A stretch of DNA of 7,335 nt from Kiritimatiellia bacterium (GCA_017411125.1 JAFPNP010000178.1:1-7335), one strand, 5' to 3'; positions 1 through 7,009 are shown, counted from the first letter of the stretch. Notes: a model not told the origin generated them from the letters alone. Numbers and translations: made by a program.

Positions 1-3000
1 TACTGCCCGTTGGAGTCCATCCACGTTATCAGCCTTTCGCGTTCCTCCGGCGTGAGCTTCACGCCGTGGTGCCCGGCGTCCAGCATCTTCCTGAGCGGAG
101 CGTTGATCGCGAGGTGTCTGCCGGGCGTCGTGTAGGCCGGCTCGAAGAACGCGTAGTCCACGTACCGCCTTTTGTCGATGGTGTAGCGGGCGTAGTAGTT
201 CGTGCGCTGCACGAGGTTCTTCCAACTCGTCGAAAAGCCCCATCTGTCCTTGCGCCAGTCGCCGGCGCGGAGGTCGGGGGCCTTTGCGGCGCGTTTCTCG
301 CCGTGGCACGATACGCACTTCCTGTCGAGGACGGGCTGCACGAGGCGAGCGTAGTTGAACGGCGCGGCGCCTTCGGGCGCGGGCTTTATCTTGCTAGGCG
401 CGCGGCGCATCGCCGCCGGAAGGTTCTTGCGGGCGGTGCGGCGCACGTTCTCCTTCGGTTCGTGGCAGCCGCTGCACACGAGCCGCTCGCCGGGATGCAC
501 GTAGGTGTCGCTTCTCATGCTCTGCACGGCGCAGCCGTCGGCGCGGAGAGCCTGGAAGAACAGCGGCACGTTCGCGGGCGCGGTGAAGTACGCGCTGCCG
601 TCGGGCTCCACCGGCACCGTGCCGAGGCACTGGCGGCCGAGCTGATGGTTCTCGGCGCCGAGCCACGGGCGCAGGGCGATGGGCGCCGTCTTGGGGAAAA
701 GCTGCCACACGCGCAGGGCTACGATTGGGTCGTTGGTCGGGAAGGGTATGCGCGTGTCGTACACGTTGACCAGCCCTATCTCCGCCGTCTTCGGCATTTC
801 GGCGGCGGGGATCGGCGCCGGACGGCGCCCGTCGGCGTCCGCCGGACGCCCCTCGAGCGTCTGGTGCGGAATCACCGCCGGACGCTTCCGCGCGACGACC
901 GGGATCGGATCGAGGCACGATATCGTCGGATGCGCGTAGAGCCGCGTCTTGTTGCCGAAGACGTCCACGAGCGTTATCGCGTAGCGCCTGCCGCGCATGG
1001 CCACGTCGTACATGCTGTTGGCGCGCGGGTCGTACACGCACAGGAAGTATTTTTCGCTCAGCGGCCACGCCGTCGCATAGGAGCCGCAGTATCTGTATCC
1101 GTTGCGGTTCGCGCTCTGCTCGCTTTCGGGGAACGGCTGTTCGGGCGTGATGCGGCGGATGGAACTCATCTCCCCGTCGTCCGGAATTGTAGGATCGATC
1201 GTGATGAGCGAACCGTACGACGGGCCGTGGTGCGGCGTGGCCGTGGCGACATACTTCCCGCTGCCCGGAATCTGCCTGATGTTCGCCTCCATTTCGGGCG
1301 ACGTGCGGTGGTGGAGGCGCGTGTTGCCGTTGAGTTCGCGCGGGTCGCGTCCGTCGGGGAAGGTCGTCCAGGCGTGGTGCGCCTGGCTGTGGCCGCGGTC
1401 CACGTAGTCCCACCGCGTGTAGACGATCATGCCGTCCTTGTTCACGCTGGGATGCCATTCGTTCGTCTCGTGGTGCGAGAGGCGCACGATGTCCGAGCCG
1501 TCGTCGAACATCGAGTAGAGAGTGAACGAGGGCACTGGGCGGTCGCCGGAACAGCGCACGTAGCCGCCTCGCCGTTCCGATATGAACGCCATGCGCCCGT
1601 TGGGCAGCCAGCACGGATCGAAGTCGTTCCACGGGCCGTGCGTTATCTGGCGCAGGTTTGAGCCGTCCAGCGCGCAGGTGAATATGTGGTAGCAGGTGTC
1701 TTCGTTCCAGTCGTCGAGCTGGTTCTTTGCGCGGGTCGCGGCGAAGGCCACGCGCTTCGCGTCCCAGTCGAGTTCCGGCGAGATTACCGCGCAGCCGTCG
1801 AGCGTCGATCCTTTCCACAGCCCCTCCACGATCTTCTTGCCGGCGATGATGTTGCGGGCGGTCGGATTGTCGGAGAAGGGGTTTTCGAGGATGTAGAGTC
1901 CGTCGCCGCGCGACAATCCGTTCTGCGTGCCGTGGAAGCCGTAGTACTGGTCGCACATGTGCGTGCCGTCGCGCCTGTGGAAGAATCCGGTCGGTTCGTG
2001 CGTGGCGAAGAGTATCTTGTCGATTCTTTTCAGAAGCGGGTTCTTCAGGGAGATGCGGCGGTTGAGCGCGAGCGCCCGCTCGAAGAGTGCGACGCGAGGC
2101 GCTTCGTCCAGTGCGATCGTGGCGTCGGACGAGAGCGAAGAGAGCTCTGCGCGTTCTGCGGCGAGGTCGGCGCCGGCGCCGGAAAGGTCGTCTAGCAGAG
2201 CGCGCGTGCGGCGCAGCATGACGGCAAGCGGGTCGGTGTCGCCCGGCAGGATGCAGGAATGTATGTTGACCGCCTGCGCGTTGGAACGCTTGCCGGGAAT
2301 GCGGCTCCAGTTGTCTATGTCCCGCTTTATCACGGACCAGTCTTCCGGCACGGACGCCTTCGCCTGCACGGCGTCGGCGACGCGCCACTTCTCGAGAAGG
2401 TGGCGGGAAATCGCAAGCCGCTCTTCGTCGGACAGCACGCGCTTGAACACGGCCAGCTCGTACAGCGTCCTTCCGCCGCTGCGCGTGTCCGGCGGAGGGA
2501 GGTCGCGGTCGCACGCGATCCTGTCCGCAGCGCACCGCGAATCCATCACTTCGTAGCACAGCACGAGGACGCGGTCGGACGGCATCTTCTCCCTGAAGAT
2601 GTCGTATATCTGCTGCGTTCCGTTCCACACTCTCGCGACGTTCGACCATTCGTCCGACGCGTATTCGCCGTTGCGGCCCCGGTGGAAATCGTACTGCTTG
2701 CCGTCGCACAGCACGTGGCAGCCCATCGCGGAATCGAACCGGCCCACCGCGAACACGGTGCGTATGCCGACGATGCGCGGGAAGGAGAGGTCCATGTCGC
2801 TTCCCATCTTCCCGAAATCGACGGACGGACGCTTTTCCGCGTCAAGCCTGAATACCGGGCTGCGGCGTTTTCCCGGTTTCGCCGAGACGCCGCCCGTCTG
2901 CGAACGCCATTCCACGACCTGTCCGCCCGTGCCCAGCACGAGCGACTTGCCGTCCGATGCGTCGAGGTGCATCGCCGCCCCGCGCAGCACGGGGGGGCGC

Positions 3001-3110
3001 GTGTCCCCGCGCGCCGCGTTTTCGGCGGCTGGGCACAGCCGTACTCCAGTGCAGAGCGCCGCCAACCCGGCGAGGGCGCATTTGATTGCCGTTTTCGTCA
3101 TATTGCTCAT
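1..3110 (-). CDS. Exported LamG / HZSA-like beta-propeller di-heme c-type cytochrome protein (3' end outside window)
   Basis: The frame is open from ATG at 3110 to the left edge: 1036 codons without a stop. Residues 1-30 form a signal peptide (basic MSNMTKTAIK, hydrophobic stretch, then CPAAENAA). Residues about 47-242 resemble a LamG/concanavalin fold, from MHLDASDGKS to a terminal helix (VLSDEERLAISRHLLEKW). After a helical linker come TolB/PD40-like blades typical of hydrazine synthase alpha-like proteins: DFDPCWLPNGRMAFIS at 496-511 and WHPSVNKDGMIVYTRW from 552. CLGTVPVEPDGSAYF (828-842) leads into two haem c sites, CSGCH (879-883) and CVSCH (932-936). The visible end, RLITWMDSNGQ, is usually close to the family C-terminus, so little is missing. 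The gene starts 7 nt after the glycosidase stop, so it should share its transcript. The substrate is unknown; the name marks the fold and does not imply anammox chemistry. A C7 run on the coding strand (2991-2997) lies in an intact frame. Confidence 0.9.
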   Translation of the reverse strand, partial: MSNMTKTAIKCALAGLAALCTGVRLCPAAENAARGDTRPPVLRGAAMHLDASDGKSLVLGTGGQVVEWRSQTGGVSAKPGKRRSPVFRLDAEKRPSVDFGKMGSDMDLSFPRIVGIRTVFAVGRFDSAMGCHVLCDGKQYDFHRGRNGEYASDEWSNVARVWNGTQQIYDIFREKMPSDRVLVLCYEVMDSRCAADRIACDRDLPPPDTRSGGRTLYELAVFKRVLSDEERLAISRHLLEKWRVADAVQAKASVPEDWSVIKRDIDNWSRIPGKRSNAQAVNIHSCILPGDTDPLAVMLRRTRALLDDLSGAGADLAAERAELSSLSSDATIALDEAPRVALFERALALNRRISLKNPLLKRIDKILFATHEPTGFFHRRDGTHMCDQYYGFHGTQNGLSRGDGLYILENPFSDNPTARNIIAGKKIVEGLWKGSTLDGCAVISPELDWDAKRVAFAATRAKNQLDDWNEDTCYHIFTCALDGSNLRQITHGPWNDFDPCWLPNGRMAFISERRGGYVRCSGDRPVPSFTLYSMFDDGSDIVRLSHHETNEWHPSVNKDGMIVYTRWDYVDRGHSQAHHAWTTFPDGRDPRELNGNTRLHHRTSPEMEANIRQIPGSGKYVATATPHHGPSYGSLITIDPTIPDDGEMSSIRRITPEQPFPESEQSANRNGYRYCGSYATAWPLSEKYFLCVYDPRANSMYDVAMRGRRYAITLVDVFGNKTRLYAHPTISCLDPIPVVARKRPAVIPHQTLEGRPADADGRRPAPIPAAEMPKTAEIGLVNVYDTRIPFPTNDPIVALRVWQLFPKTAPIALRPWLGAENHQLGRQCLGTVPVEPDGSAYFTAPANVPLFFQALRADGCAVQSMRSDTYVHPGERLVCSGCHEPKENVRRTARKNLPAAMRRAPSKIKPAPEGAAPFNYARLVQPVLDRKCVSCHGEKRAAKAPDLRAGDWRKDRWGFSTSWKNLVQRTNYYARYTIDKRRYVDYAFFEPAYTTPGRHLAINAPLRKMLDAGHHGVKLTPEERERLITWMDSNGQ

Positions 3111-3127
3111 ATCTTCATTATTCCTTT
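3111..3127 (-). promoter_or_regulatory. Intercistronic junction with ribosome-binding site for the HZSA-like gene
   Basis: On the minus strand AAAGGAA (3127-3121) sits in the last codons of the glycosidase gene. TAA follows at 3120-3118 and the next ATG is at 3110. The AGGA-to-ATG spacing of about 11 nt is slightly long but workable. An earlier ATG overlapping the TAA (3118) reads only three codons before TGA. The 7-nt gap leaves no room for a terminator or promoter, so the two genes should be co-transcribed and possibly translationally coupled. Confidence 0.6.
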
Positions 3128-5466
3128 CTCGCTGCGATTGCGCGGAGACGGGACACCGCCCCATTGAAGTCGCCGGGCGGAATCGCCACCGGTTTGAAAA
3201 GTTCCTTTCCGTCAAGCTTCACGCCGACGGTGTCGCCCCTGCACGCGATCTCCACGGCGTACCACCGCCCGGTCTCGAGGGCCCCCGGGCGCGTGGCTAC
3301 TTCCTTGGCGTAGCATGCGTAGCCAAACACCTCGATGGCGTGCTGCGTGTTGTTCCATCCGCCGAGGTTCACCAGCACGGTGCGTCCGGGGCTTTCGTGG
3401 CGCACGTGGAAGATGAAGCCTTCGCGTCCGCCGGTGCGGCGCGCCTTGAAGCGCACGATGCAGTCGCGCCAGCCGGAGCCGCCGAAGGGGAGTTCGGTCT
3501 CGAACGATTCGGGATTGGACTGCGCGATTGCGCCGTCGCGCACGCTCCAGCGTCCGTCCTTTGACTTCCCTTGGCTCTCGGAGTCGGGCAGGCCTTTCCA
3601 CAGCGCAGCGCCGTCCGGCGCGACGATTTCGATGTCGCGGAATTCCGCCGTCGATCGGCACGTGTGCAGGGCGAAACCGCCGGCGAGTTCGCCGGGGCCT
3701 TTCCACACTGCCGAGAAACCGCCGTTCTCGAGCCTGTCGCGGAACGGCACGCACGTATCGCCGAACGCGCCTTCCCACGAATACACCGTCGGGCCGCGCT
3801 GGTACGCCTTGCGTCCGCGGCAGGCCTCCACGCGCCTGTCTGCCGTGACCGTCTGGTACGGCATCGGAAGCGACCAGGCGTAGCGGGCGCCCGTTCCGTC
3901 TGCGGAGGGTTTGATTTCCCTGTAGCCGTGCTCGACGGCGGGGATTGCCGTGTACAGCGGCGATTCGGCGCGGTCGGGAAAGCGCACGACGACCGCGAAG
4001 GGCGGAGCGGGAGAGATGGAAAGCTCCACGTCGCCGTTGTCTGGATATGCGGTGGACATTTTGACGCGGTACTTCTTCCCGCCAAGCGTCACGTCGCACT
4101 CGGAGTCCATGAAATGGTCGGCGTACAGCGTCTTCCCGTCGCGGGCGAAAGCGTACACGGTGTCCTTCAGCGCCAGAAGCGCGCGCGGTATGTTGCCGAT
4201 GCAGCATGGACACCAGTGCCAAGGGTAGTGCCGTTCGCGTCCGTTGGGCGGATTGCTGTAGAGAAAACGCACGCCGTCGTTCGAGATGGCTCCGGCCAGA
4301 AGGTTGTAAAGCAGCCGCTCGCGCACGTCTTCCGTCCTCGGGCCGGCGCCTGCGGCGTGGAGTTCCGTGCACCAGAAATTCATTCCGCACGCGGCGCACG
4401 CTTCGCTGTATCCGTAGAGAGGCAGCCAGAAATCGGGGCCGAACTCTTCGCCGCGCGGGTTCGCCCCCACTCCGCCGGTGATGTATTCCTTGCGGTCTAT
4501 GGCATTGGAGAAGAGGCGGGATGCGGCGGCGGCGAGATCGTCTTCGGCCAGACGCGAGCCGACGGCGGCCATGCCGGTGTAGAAGTACGTGGCGCAGACG
4601 GCGTGGGCGGACGTTTCGGAAAGTTCCCATGCGGGGCGCCTGGGCCTGCGGCATGGCGAATTCCATGGAACGTCGCCGTCCGCGAGATGCTGGCTGCGGA
4701 CGAAGTGACGCGTCAGAAGGGCGTACTTCCTGCCTTTGCCGGGGCCGTCCCATGCGTCCACCGCGTCGGCCAGGCGGCAGAGCGCGTATTCGATGCCGGG
4801 ATGGCCGTTGAACCATGTGCGCTTCGGAGGCGGGCCGAAGACGGAGGCGATGTGGTCCGCGCATTTCACGGCGGCGTCGAAAAGGCGGCGGTCCGCGCCT
4901 TTTGTCATGCGCATGTGGGCCACGCCCAATTCGATGAAGTAGCCCATCACGTAGAATTCGTGGTTCGCCGGATTAGAGAAGTGCGGCAGCCCCCGGAGCG
5001 CGTGGAACGAGTGTATGTAGCCGCTCGGTTCCTGGGCGGACAGGAAGAGCGCGATCCATTCTTCGAGCTTCTTTGCGAGGGCGTCGTTCGCACGGCGCCA
5101 TTCGGGATCGTTGCCGGGATCGATTTCCAGCGCAAGGCAGATGGATTCGGCCACGTTGTAGGGATATGCGTCGCTCCAAGGACAACCCTTGAACCTGGCG
5201 CGCGGTTTCCGTCCGGCGTTTATTTCAGCCGTCGCCGCGAGATTGAGAAGTTCCTCGCCGCGTCCGCCTTTTTCCATCTGCCTTATGCAATGGGGAAGCC
5301 ATTTGACGGCGAGCTTGCGGTATTCGCCGCGCCAGAACCCGCCCACCCGAACGCCTTGCTGCGGAACGGGGGCGAGAACGCGCCGGTCTGCGGAGACGCC
5401 GTCGGCGGACGCGGCCGCGCCGAGCGCGAGCGATGCGAAAAGAGCCAAAGACGCTTTGCCAACCAT
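3118..5466 (-). CDS. Exported GH127 (DUF1680) beta-L-arabinofuranosidase-like glycosidase with C-terminal LamG-like domain
   Basis: The protein is 782 residues from ATG 5466. GTG at 5475 would add three residues, but it overlaps the AAGG that serves as ribosome site 8 nt before the ATG. Numbers below count from the GTG. Residues 4-25 form a signal peptide, probably cut after AASA. The (alpha/alpha)6 catalytic domain covers about 35-440. By comparison with Bifidobacterium HypBA1, Glu343 in GGVGANPRGEEF is the likely acid/base. Glu358 and Cys360 (SEAC) with Cys424 and Cys425 (HWCPCCIGN) are the zinc ligands, with Cys424 as nucleophile. All are present, so the enzyme should be active. Beta-sandwich regions follow to about 570. 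Residues 640-765 resemble a LamG-like domain (WRDCIVRFKARRTGG, NLGGWNNTQHAIEVFG), making it longer than a usual GH127 of about 640 residues. Expected reaction: release of terminal beta-L-arabinofuranose from plant glycans. GH127 relatives vary in specificity, so the substrate is uncertain. Confidence 0.93.
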   Translation of the reverse strand: MVGKASLALFASLALGAAASADGVSADRRVLAPVPQQGVRVGGFWRGEYRKLAVKWLPHCIRQMEKGGRGEELLNLAATAEINAGRKPRARFKGCPWSDAYPYNVAESICLALEIDPGNDPEWRRANDALAKKLEEWIALFLSAQEPSGYIHSFHALRGLPHFSNPANHEFYVMGYFIELGVAHMRMTKGADRRLFDAAVKCADHIASVFGPPPKRTWFNGHPGIEYALCRLADAVDAWDGPGKGRKYALLTRHFVRSQHLADGDVPWNSPCRRPRRPAWELSETSAHAVCATYFYTGMAAVGSRLAEDDLAAAASRLFSNAIDRKEYITGGVGANPRGEEFGPDFWLPLYGYSEACAACGMNFWCTELHAAGAGPRTEDVRERLLYNLLAGAISNDGVRFLYSNPPNGRERHYPWHWCPCCIGNIPRALLALKDTVYAFARDGKTLYADHFMDSECDVTLGGKKYRVKMSTAYPDNGDVELSISPAPPFAVVVRFPDRAESPLYTAIPAVEHGYREIKPSADGTGARYAWSLPMPYQTVTADRRVEACRGRKAYQRGPTVYSWEGAFGDTCVPFRDRLENGGFSAVWKGPGELAGGFALHTCRSTAEFRDIEIVAPDGAALWKGLPDSESQGKSKDGRWSVRDGAIAQSNPESFETELPFGGSGWRDCIVRFKARRTGGREGFIFHVRHESPGRTVLVNLGGWNNTQHAIEVFGYACYAKEVATRPGALETGRWYAVEIACRGDTVGVKLDGKELFKPVAIPPGDFNGAVSRLRAIAARKE

Positions 5467-5498
5467 ATTGCACACCTTGCCTTCCCAATTGCGAGGCC

Positions 5499-5529
5499 AG
5501 TATACTACATCGCCGAGAACTTGCGCAAG
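5499..5529 (-). promoter_or_regulatory. Promoter of the glycosidase operon with CTTGCGCAAG palindrome at -35
   Basis: On the minus strand the perfect 10-bp palindrome CTTGCGCAAG (5529-5520) is followed after 15 bp by a -10-like TATACT (5504-5499). TTGCGC inside the palindrome would be the -35 hexamer with an 18-bp spacer. The upstream flank is T-rich, like an UP element. The predicted transcript start near 5492 leaves a leader of about 26 nt before ATG 5466, enough to include the AAGG ribosome site. The same arrangement recurs before the metallo-beta-lactamase-fold gene, which is the main support. Confidence 0.6.
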
Positions 5530-5557
5530 TGAAAAGTAAATGCGTGTCGGGGTGAAA

Positions 5558-5594
5558 TCAAAACAGGACTTGTTGTAGTTTTCAAAACAGGACT
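5558..5594. repeat. Two direct copies of TCAAAACAGGACT, 24-bp period
   Basis: The 13-bp sequence occurs exactly at 5558-5570 and 5582-5594. The second copy also forms a near palindrome with its left flank (GTTTT-C-AAAAC, 5578-5588). The pair lies just upstream of the glycosidase promoter. Short direct repeats at about two helical turns are typical of regulator sites or of transposase-binding sites at insertion-sequence ends (IS21-type ends have this design). No transposase gene is present, so the origin is open. Confidence 0.45.
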
Positions 5595-5630
5595 CTTTCT
5601 TCAGGTGTCATTGATGTGTCTGGCGTACTA

Positions 5631-5670
5631 CCGGCATAGCCGGAGGGGAAGGGGCGCCCCGCAACGGGGC
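5631..5670. terminator. GC-rich hairpins downstream of the metallo-beta-lactamase-fold gene (possible terminator or REP-like element)
   Basis: Two strong hairpins are visible: CCGGC-ATA-GCCGG (5631-5643) and GCCCCG-CAA-CGGGGC (5656-5670). The second overlaps the palindrome GGGGCGCCCC (5651-5660). They lie about 100 nt past the stop codon at 5775 in the direction of transcription. Neither is followed by a T-run on the minus strand, so a classical intrinsic terminator is not shown. They could block transcript decay, or be part of a dispersed REP-like repeat. The rest of 5530-5774 holds nothing gene-like. Confidence 0.35.
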
Positions 5671-5774
5671 CAAAGGGACCCTCGGACTCCCTGAAGATTT
5701 CATGCCGCGCATTATACCCGAACTTTCACCGGCGCGCAAGATGGCGCACGGCGAACTTCGGGGCGCGCATGGCG

Positions 5775-6737
5775 TCAGGCGATGCGGTCGCCCCAGAACG
5801 GCACGGCGGCGGCCACCCCCTCCGCCTCGGCGGCGGCCTTCCGCGCGTCCGCCTGGGCGAACGTCCACCGGGCGCGCCCGATGCCGTGCCCGAGCTCCTG
5901 GTGGTGGGCGACGACGGTCAGCCGGGGATGGAACGCGCGGATGCCACGCACCGTCTCGGACGTGCCGTCCTTCGAGCCCCAGCAGTAGGCGTGGTGGATC
6001 CAGATGTCGGGCGTGCGCGCGGGACGGAGGTCCTGGGTGTTGAACGTGTCGCCAGTGTGCAGGATCGTGTAGTCGCCCGCGTCCACCTCCACGGGCATGA
6101 CGAACCCGCGCAGGAGCGTGTTGTGGTCGCTCTGGTACGTGCGCACCGTCACGTCGCGCACCTGGTAGGTGCATGCTCCGCGCGAGAAGCCGCCCAGCCC
6201 CCTGTGCCGGAGGCAGGCGCCGTAGTTGTCCGCGAAGTTGCTGAACACCGTCTTGTGCCGGTCGTCCATGGCCCTGTAGAACTCCTGCGTGAAGTGGTCG
6301 CCGTGGTTGTGGGAGATTACCGCGAAGTCAAGCGCATCGGCGAACGCGGGGGCGAGCCGGTGGCAGAGGTCGATGGAAAAAAGCGACTGGCGCGTCTTGA
6401 CGACGACGCCCATGTTGTAGACGAACCAGATGGCGGGACGGTCCCCGACCTCCGTCTCGCGCGCTTCGCGCATGACTTTCACCATTGCGTCGTCGTAGCG
6501 GCGCAGGATCGGCCAGCGCGCGTAGGCGGCGTCGCGGGCCTCCGCGGGCATGTCCGGCCCCGCCGCGAGATGCGCGAGGTAGTCTCTCGGCTGAATGGCG
6601 TCGATCTCCTTCTGGATCGCGTCGCGGCCGGCGACGTCGAATCCGTGCAGCGAGACCGCCGTCGCCGCCGCCGAGCCGACGACAAACCCGCGCCGCGTCA
6701 CCAATCCCGCATGCTGCCTTTCTTCGAGTGTCTTCAT
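5775..6737 (-). CDS. Tat-exported metallo-beta-lactamase-fold hydrolase (UlaG-like)
   Basis: The protein is 320 residues from ATG 6737. The N-terminus carries a twin-arginine signal, TRRGFVVG (14-21), followed by an Ala-rich hydrophobic stretch to about 33, so it is probably folded and cofactor-loaded before export. Zinc-site motifs of the metallo-beta-lactamase fold appear in order: SHNHGDHF (His143, His145, Asp147, His148), QSDHN (His205), HTGDT (Asp230) and a late His cluster, AHHQELGH (His278/279/284). This set predicts a two-metal hydrolase, and the overall look is nearest to UlaG-like lactonases or phosphodiesterases. The substrate cannot be named. There is no spaced Shine-Dalgarno site before this ATG, only GAAGAAG directly abutting it, so translation may depend on a short upstream ORF. 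The gene is transcribed separately from the glycosidase operon but shares its promoter pattern. Confidence 0.88.
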   Translation of the reverse strand: MKTLEERQHAGLVTRRGFVVGSAAATAVSLHGFDVAGRDAIQKEIDAIQPRDYLAHLAAGPDMPAEARDAAYARWPILRRYDDAMVKVMREARETEVGDRPAIWFVYNMGVVVKTRQSLFSIDLCHRLAPAFADALDFAVISHNHGDHFTQEFYRAMDDRHKTVFSNFADNYGACLRHRGLGGFSRGACTYQVRDVTVRTYQSDHNTLLRGFVMPVEVDAGDYTILHTGDTFNTQDLRPARTPDIWIHHAYCWGSKDGTSETVRGIRAFHPRLTVVAHHQELGHGIGRARWTFAQADARKAAAEAEGVAAAVPFWGDRIA

Positions 6738-6793
6738 CTTCTTCGTTTAACCGCGTCTACAGGCGTAATAGCCATATGGTATGCATTTGGCAT
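6734..6793 (-). CDS. Possible 19-residue leader peptide overlapping the metallo-beta-lactamase-fold gene
   Basis: ATG at 6793 opens a 19-codon frame (MPNAYHMAITPVDAVKRRR). Its TGA overlaps the ATG of the downstream gene as ATGA. A purine-rich GAGAAAG lies about 2 nt upstream at 6796-6802, and the predicted transcript start near 6808 places the ORF at the front of the mRNA. The downstream gene has no properly spaced ribosome site of its own, so coupling by termination-reinitiation would explain its translation. There is no run of a single amino-acid codon that would indicate attenuation. It could be a chance ORF in the 5' leader. Confidence 0.3.
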   Translation of the reverse strand: MPNAYHMAITPVDAVKRRR

Positions 6794-6814
6794 AACTTTC
6801 TCGATGGTGTGATC

Positions 6815-6845
6815 AGTATAACACATTGCCATGAACTTGCGCAAG
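6815..6845 (-). promoter_or_regulatory. Promoter of the metallo-beta-lactamase-fold gene with CTTGCGCAAG palindrome at -35
   Basis: On the minus strand CTTGCGCAAG (6845-6836) is followed after exactly 15 bp by TATACT (6820-6815). This is the same order and spacing as the block at 5499-5529. The two blocks match at 27 of 32 positions from one base before the -10 box to the palindrome. The start site would lie near 6808, giving a leader of about 70 nt before ATG 6737. The palindrome has a central CG like LacI-family operators, so it may be a repressor site as well as the -35 region. Confidence 0.6.
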
Positions 6846-6927
6846 CAGAAAATCAGTGAAAAGGAAACGCCTTTTTTGAGGCAATTCTCTTTCATGCACG
6901 TCGTCGCCCTAAAGGGACGCCGCGCTT

Positions 6928-6939
6928 TCCCTATAGGGA
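6928..6939. repeat. 12-bp perfect palindrome TCCCTATAGGGA
   Basis: The sequence is its own reverse complement. It sits 9 bp before the first 22-bp-period repeat. It could be a dimeric regulator site or part of the same repeat module; nothing in the sequence decides between these. Confidence 0.4.
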
Positions 6940-6948
6940 TATAAACAC

Positions 6949-7009
6949 AAAGTGGGGTGTTTGTGTGCATAAAGTGGGGTGTTTGTGTACACAAAGTGGG
7001 GTGTTTGTG
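6949..7009. repeat. Three direct repeats of AAAGTGGGGTGTTTGTG at an exact 22-bp period
   Basis: Identical 17-bp copies lie at 6949-6965, 6971-6987 and 6993-7009. In copies 1 and 3 the flanking CAC extends each unit to a dyad with arms CACAAA and TTTGTG around GTGGGGTG; copy 2 has CAT instead. The 22-bp period places every copy on the same face of the helix, as for iterons, tandem operators or transposase-binding sites. The array is 104 bp upstream of the palindrome of the nearest promoter. An AT-rich stretch (ATTATATA) follows directly. Confidence 0.75.

Noticed and set aside
66..1661. Long plus-strand open frame (531 codons), with others at 2259-3167, 2599-3564 and 3571-5532
   Set aside because: They are antisense to the HZSA-like and GH127 genes, have Arg/Val/Ala-rich composition typical of GC-rich shadow frames, and show no recognisable motif. 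The minus-strand frames have clear domain signatures.
394..2709. Minus-strand 771-codon open frame
   Set aside because: It is an alternative frame of the HZSA-like gene, extremely Arg-rich, without domain motifs. The haem motifs and LamG/propeller signatures are in the frame starting at 3110.
2991..2997. Run of seven G near the start of the HZSA-like gene as a phase-variation tract
   Set aside because: The run is short and codes for an in-frame RPP stretch between signal peptide and LamG domain. A single sequence gives no evidence of length variation.
1..3110. Reading the gene as true hydrazine synthase of anammox
   Set aside because: The LamG head, lack of the beta/gamma subunit genes and the glycosidase partner do not fit. 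Only the fold and haem-binding pattern are shared.
3212..4864. Minus-strand 550-codon open frame inside the GH127 gene
   Set aside because: Arg-rich shadow; the catalytic Glu/Cys motifs are in the other frame.
5608..6174. Minus-strand 188-codon frame at the 3' end of the metallo-beta-lactamase-fold gene
   Set aside because: Overlaps the real gene in another frame and runs into the hairpin region, with low-complexity Arg/Gly/Pro content.
6859..6877. AAAAGG-AAACG-CCTTTT stem as a plus-strand terminator
   Set aside because: The stem is only 6 bp and mostly A-T, and no plus-strand gene ends there.
6734..6994. Minus-strand 86-codon frame starting inside the 22-bp repeats
   Set aside because: It would start upstream of the predicted promoter and run through repeats and the -35/-10 block. 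Only its last 19 codons are kept, as a possible leader.
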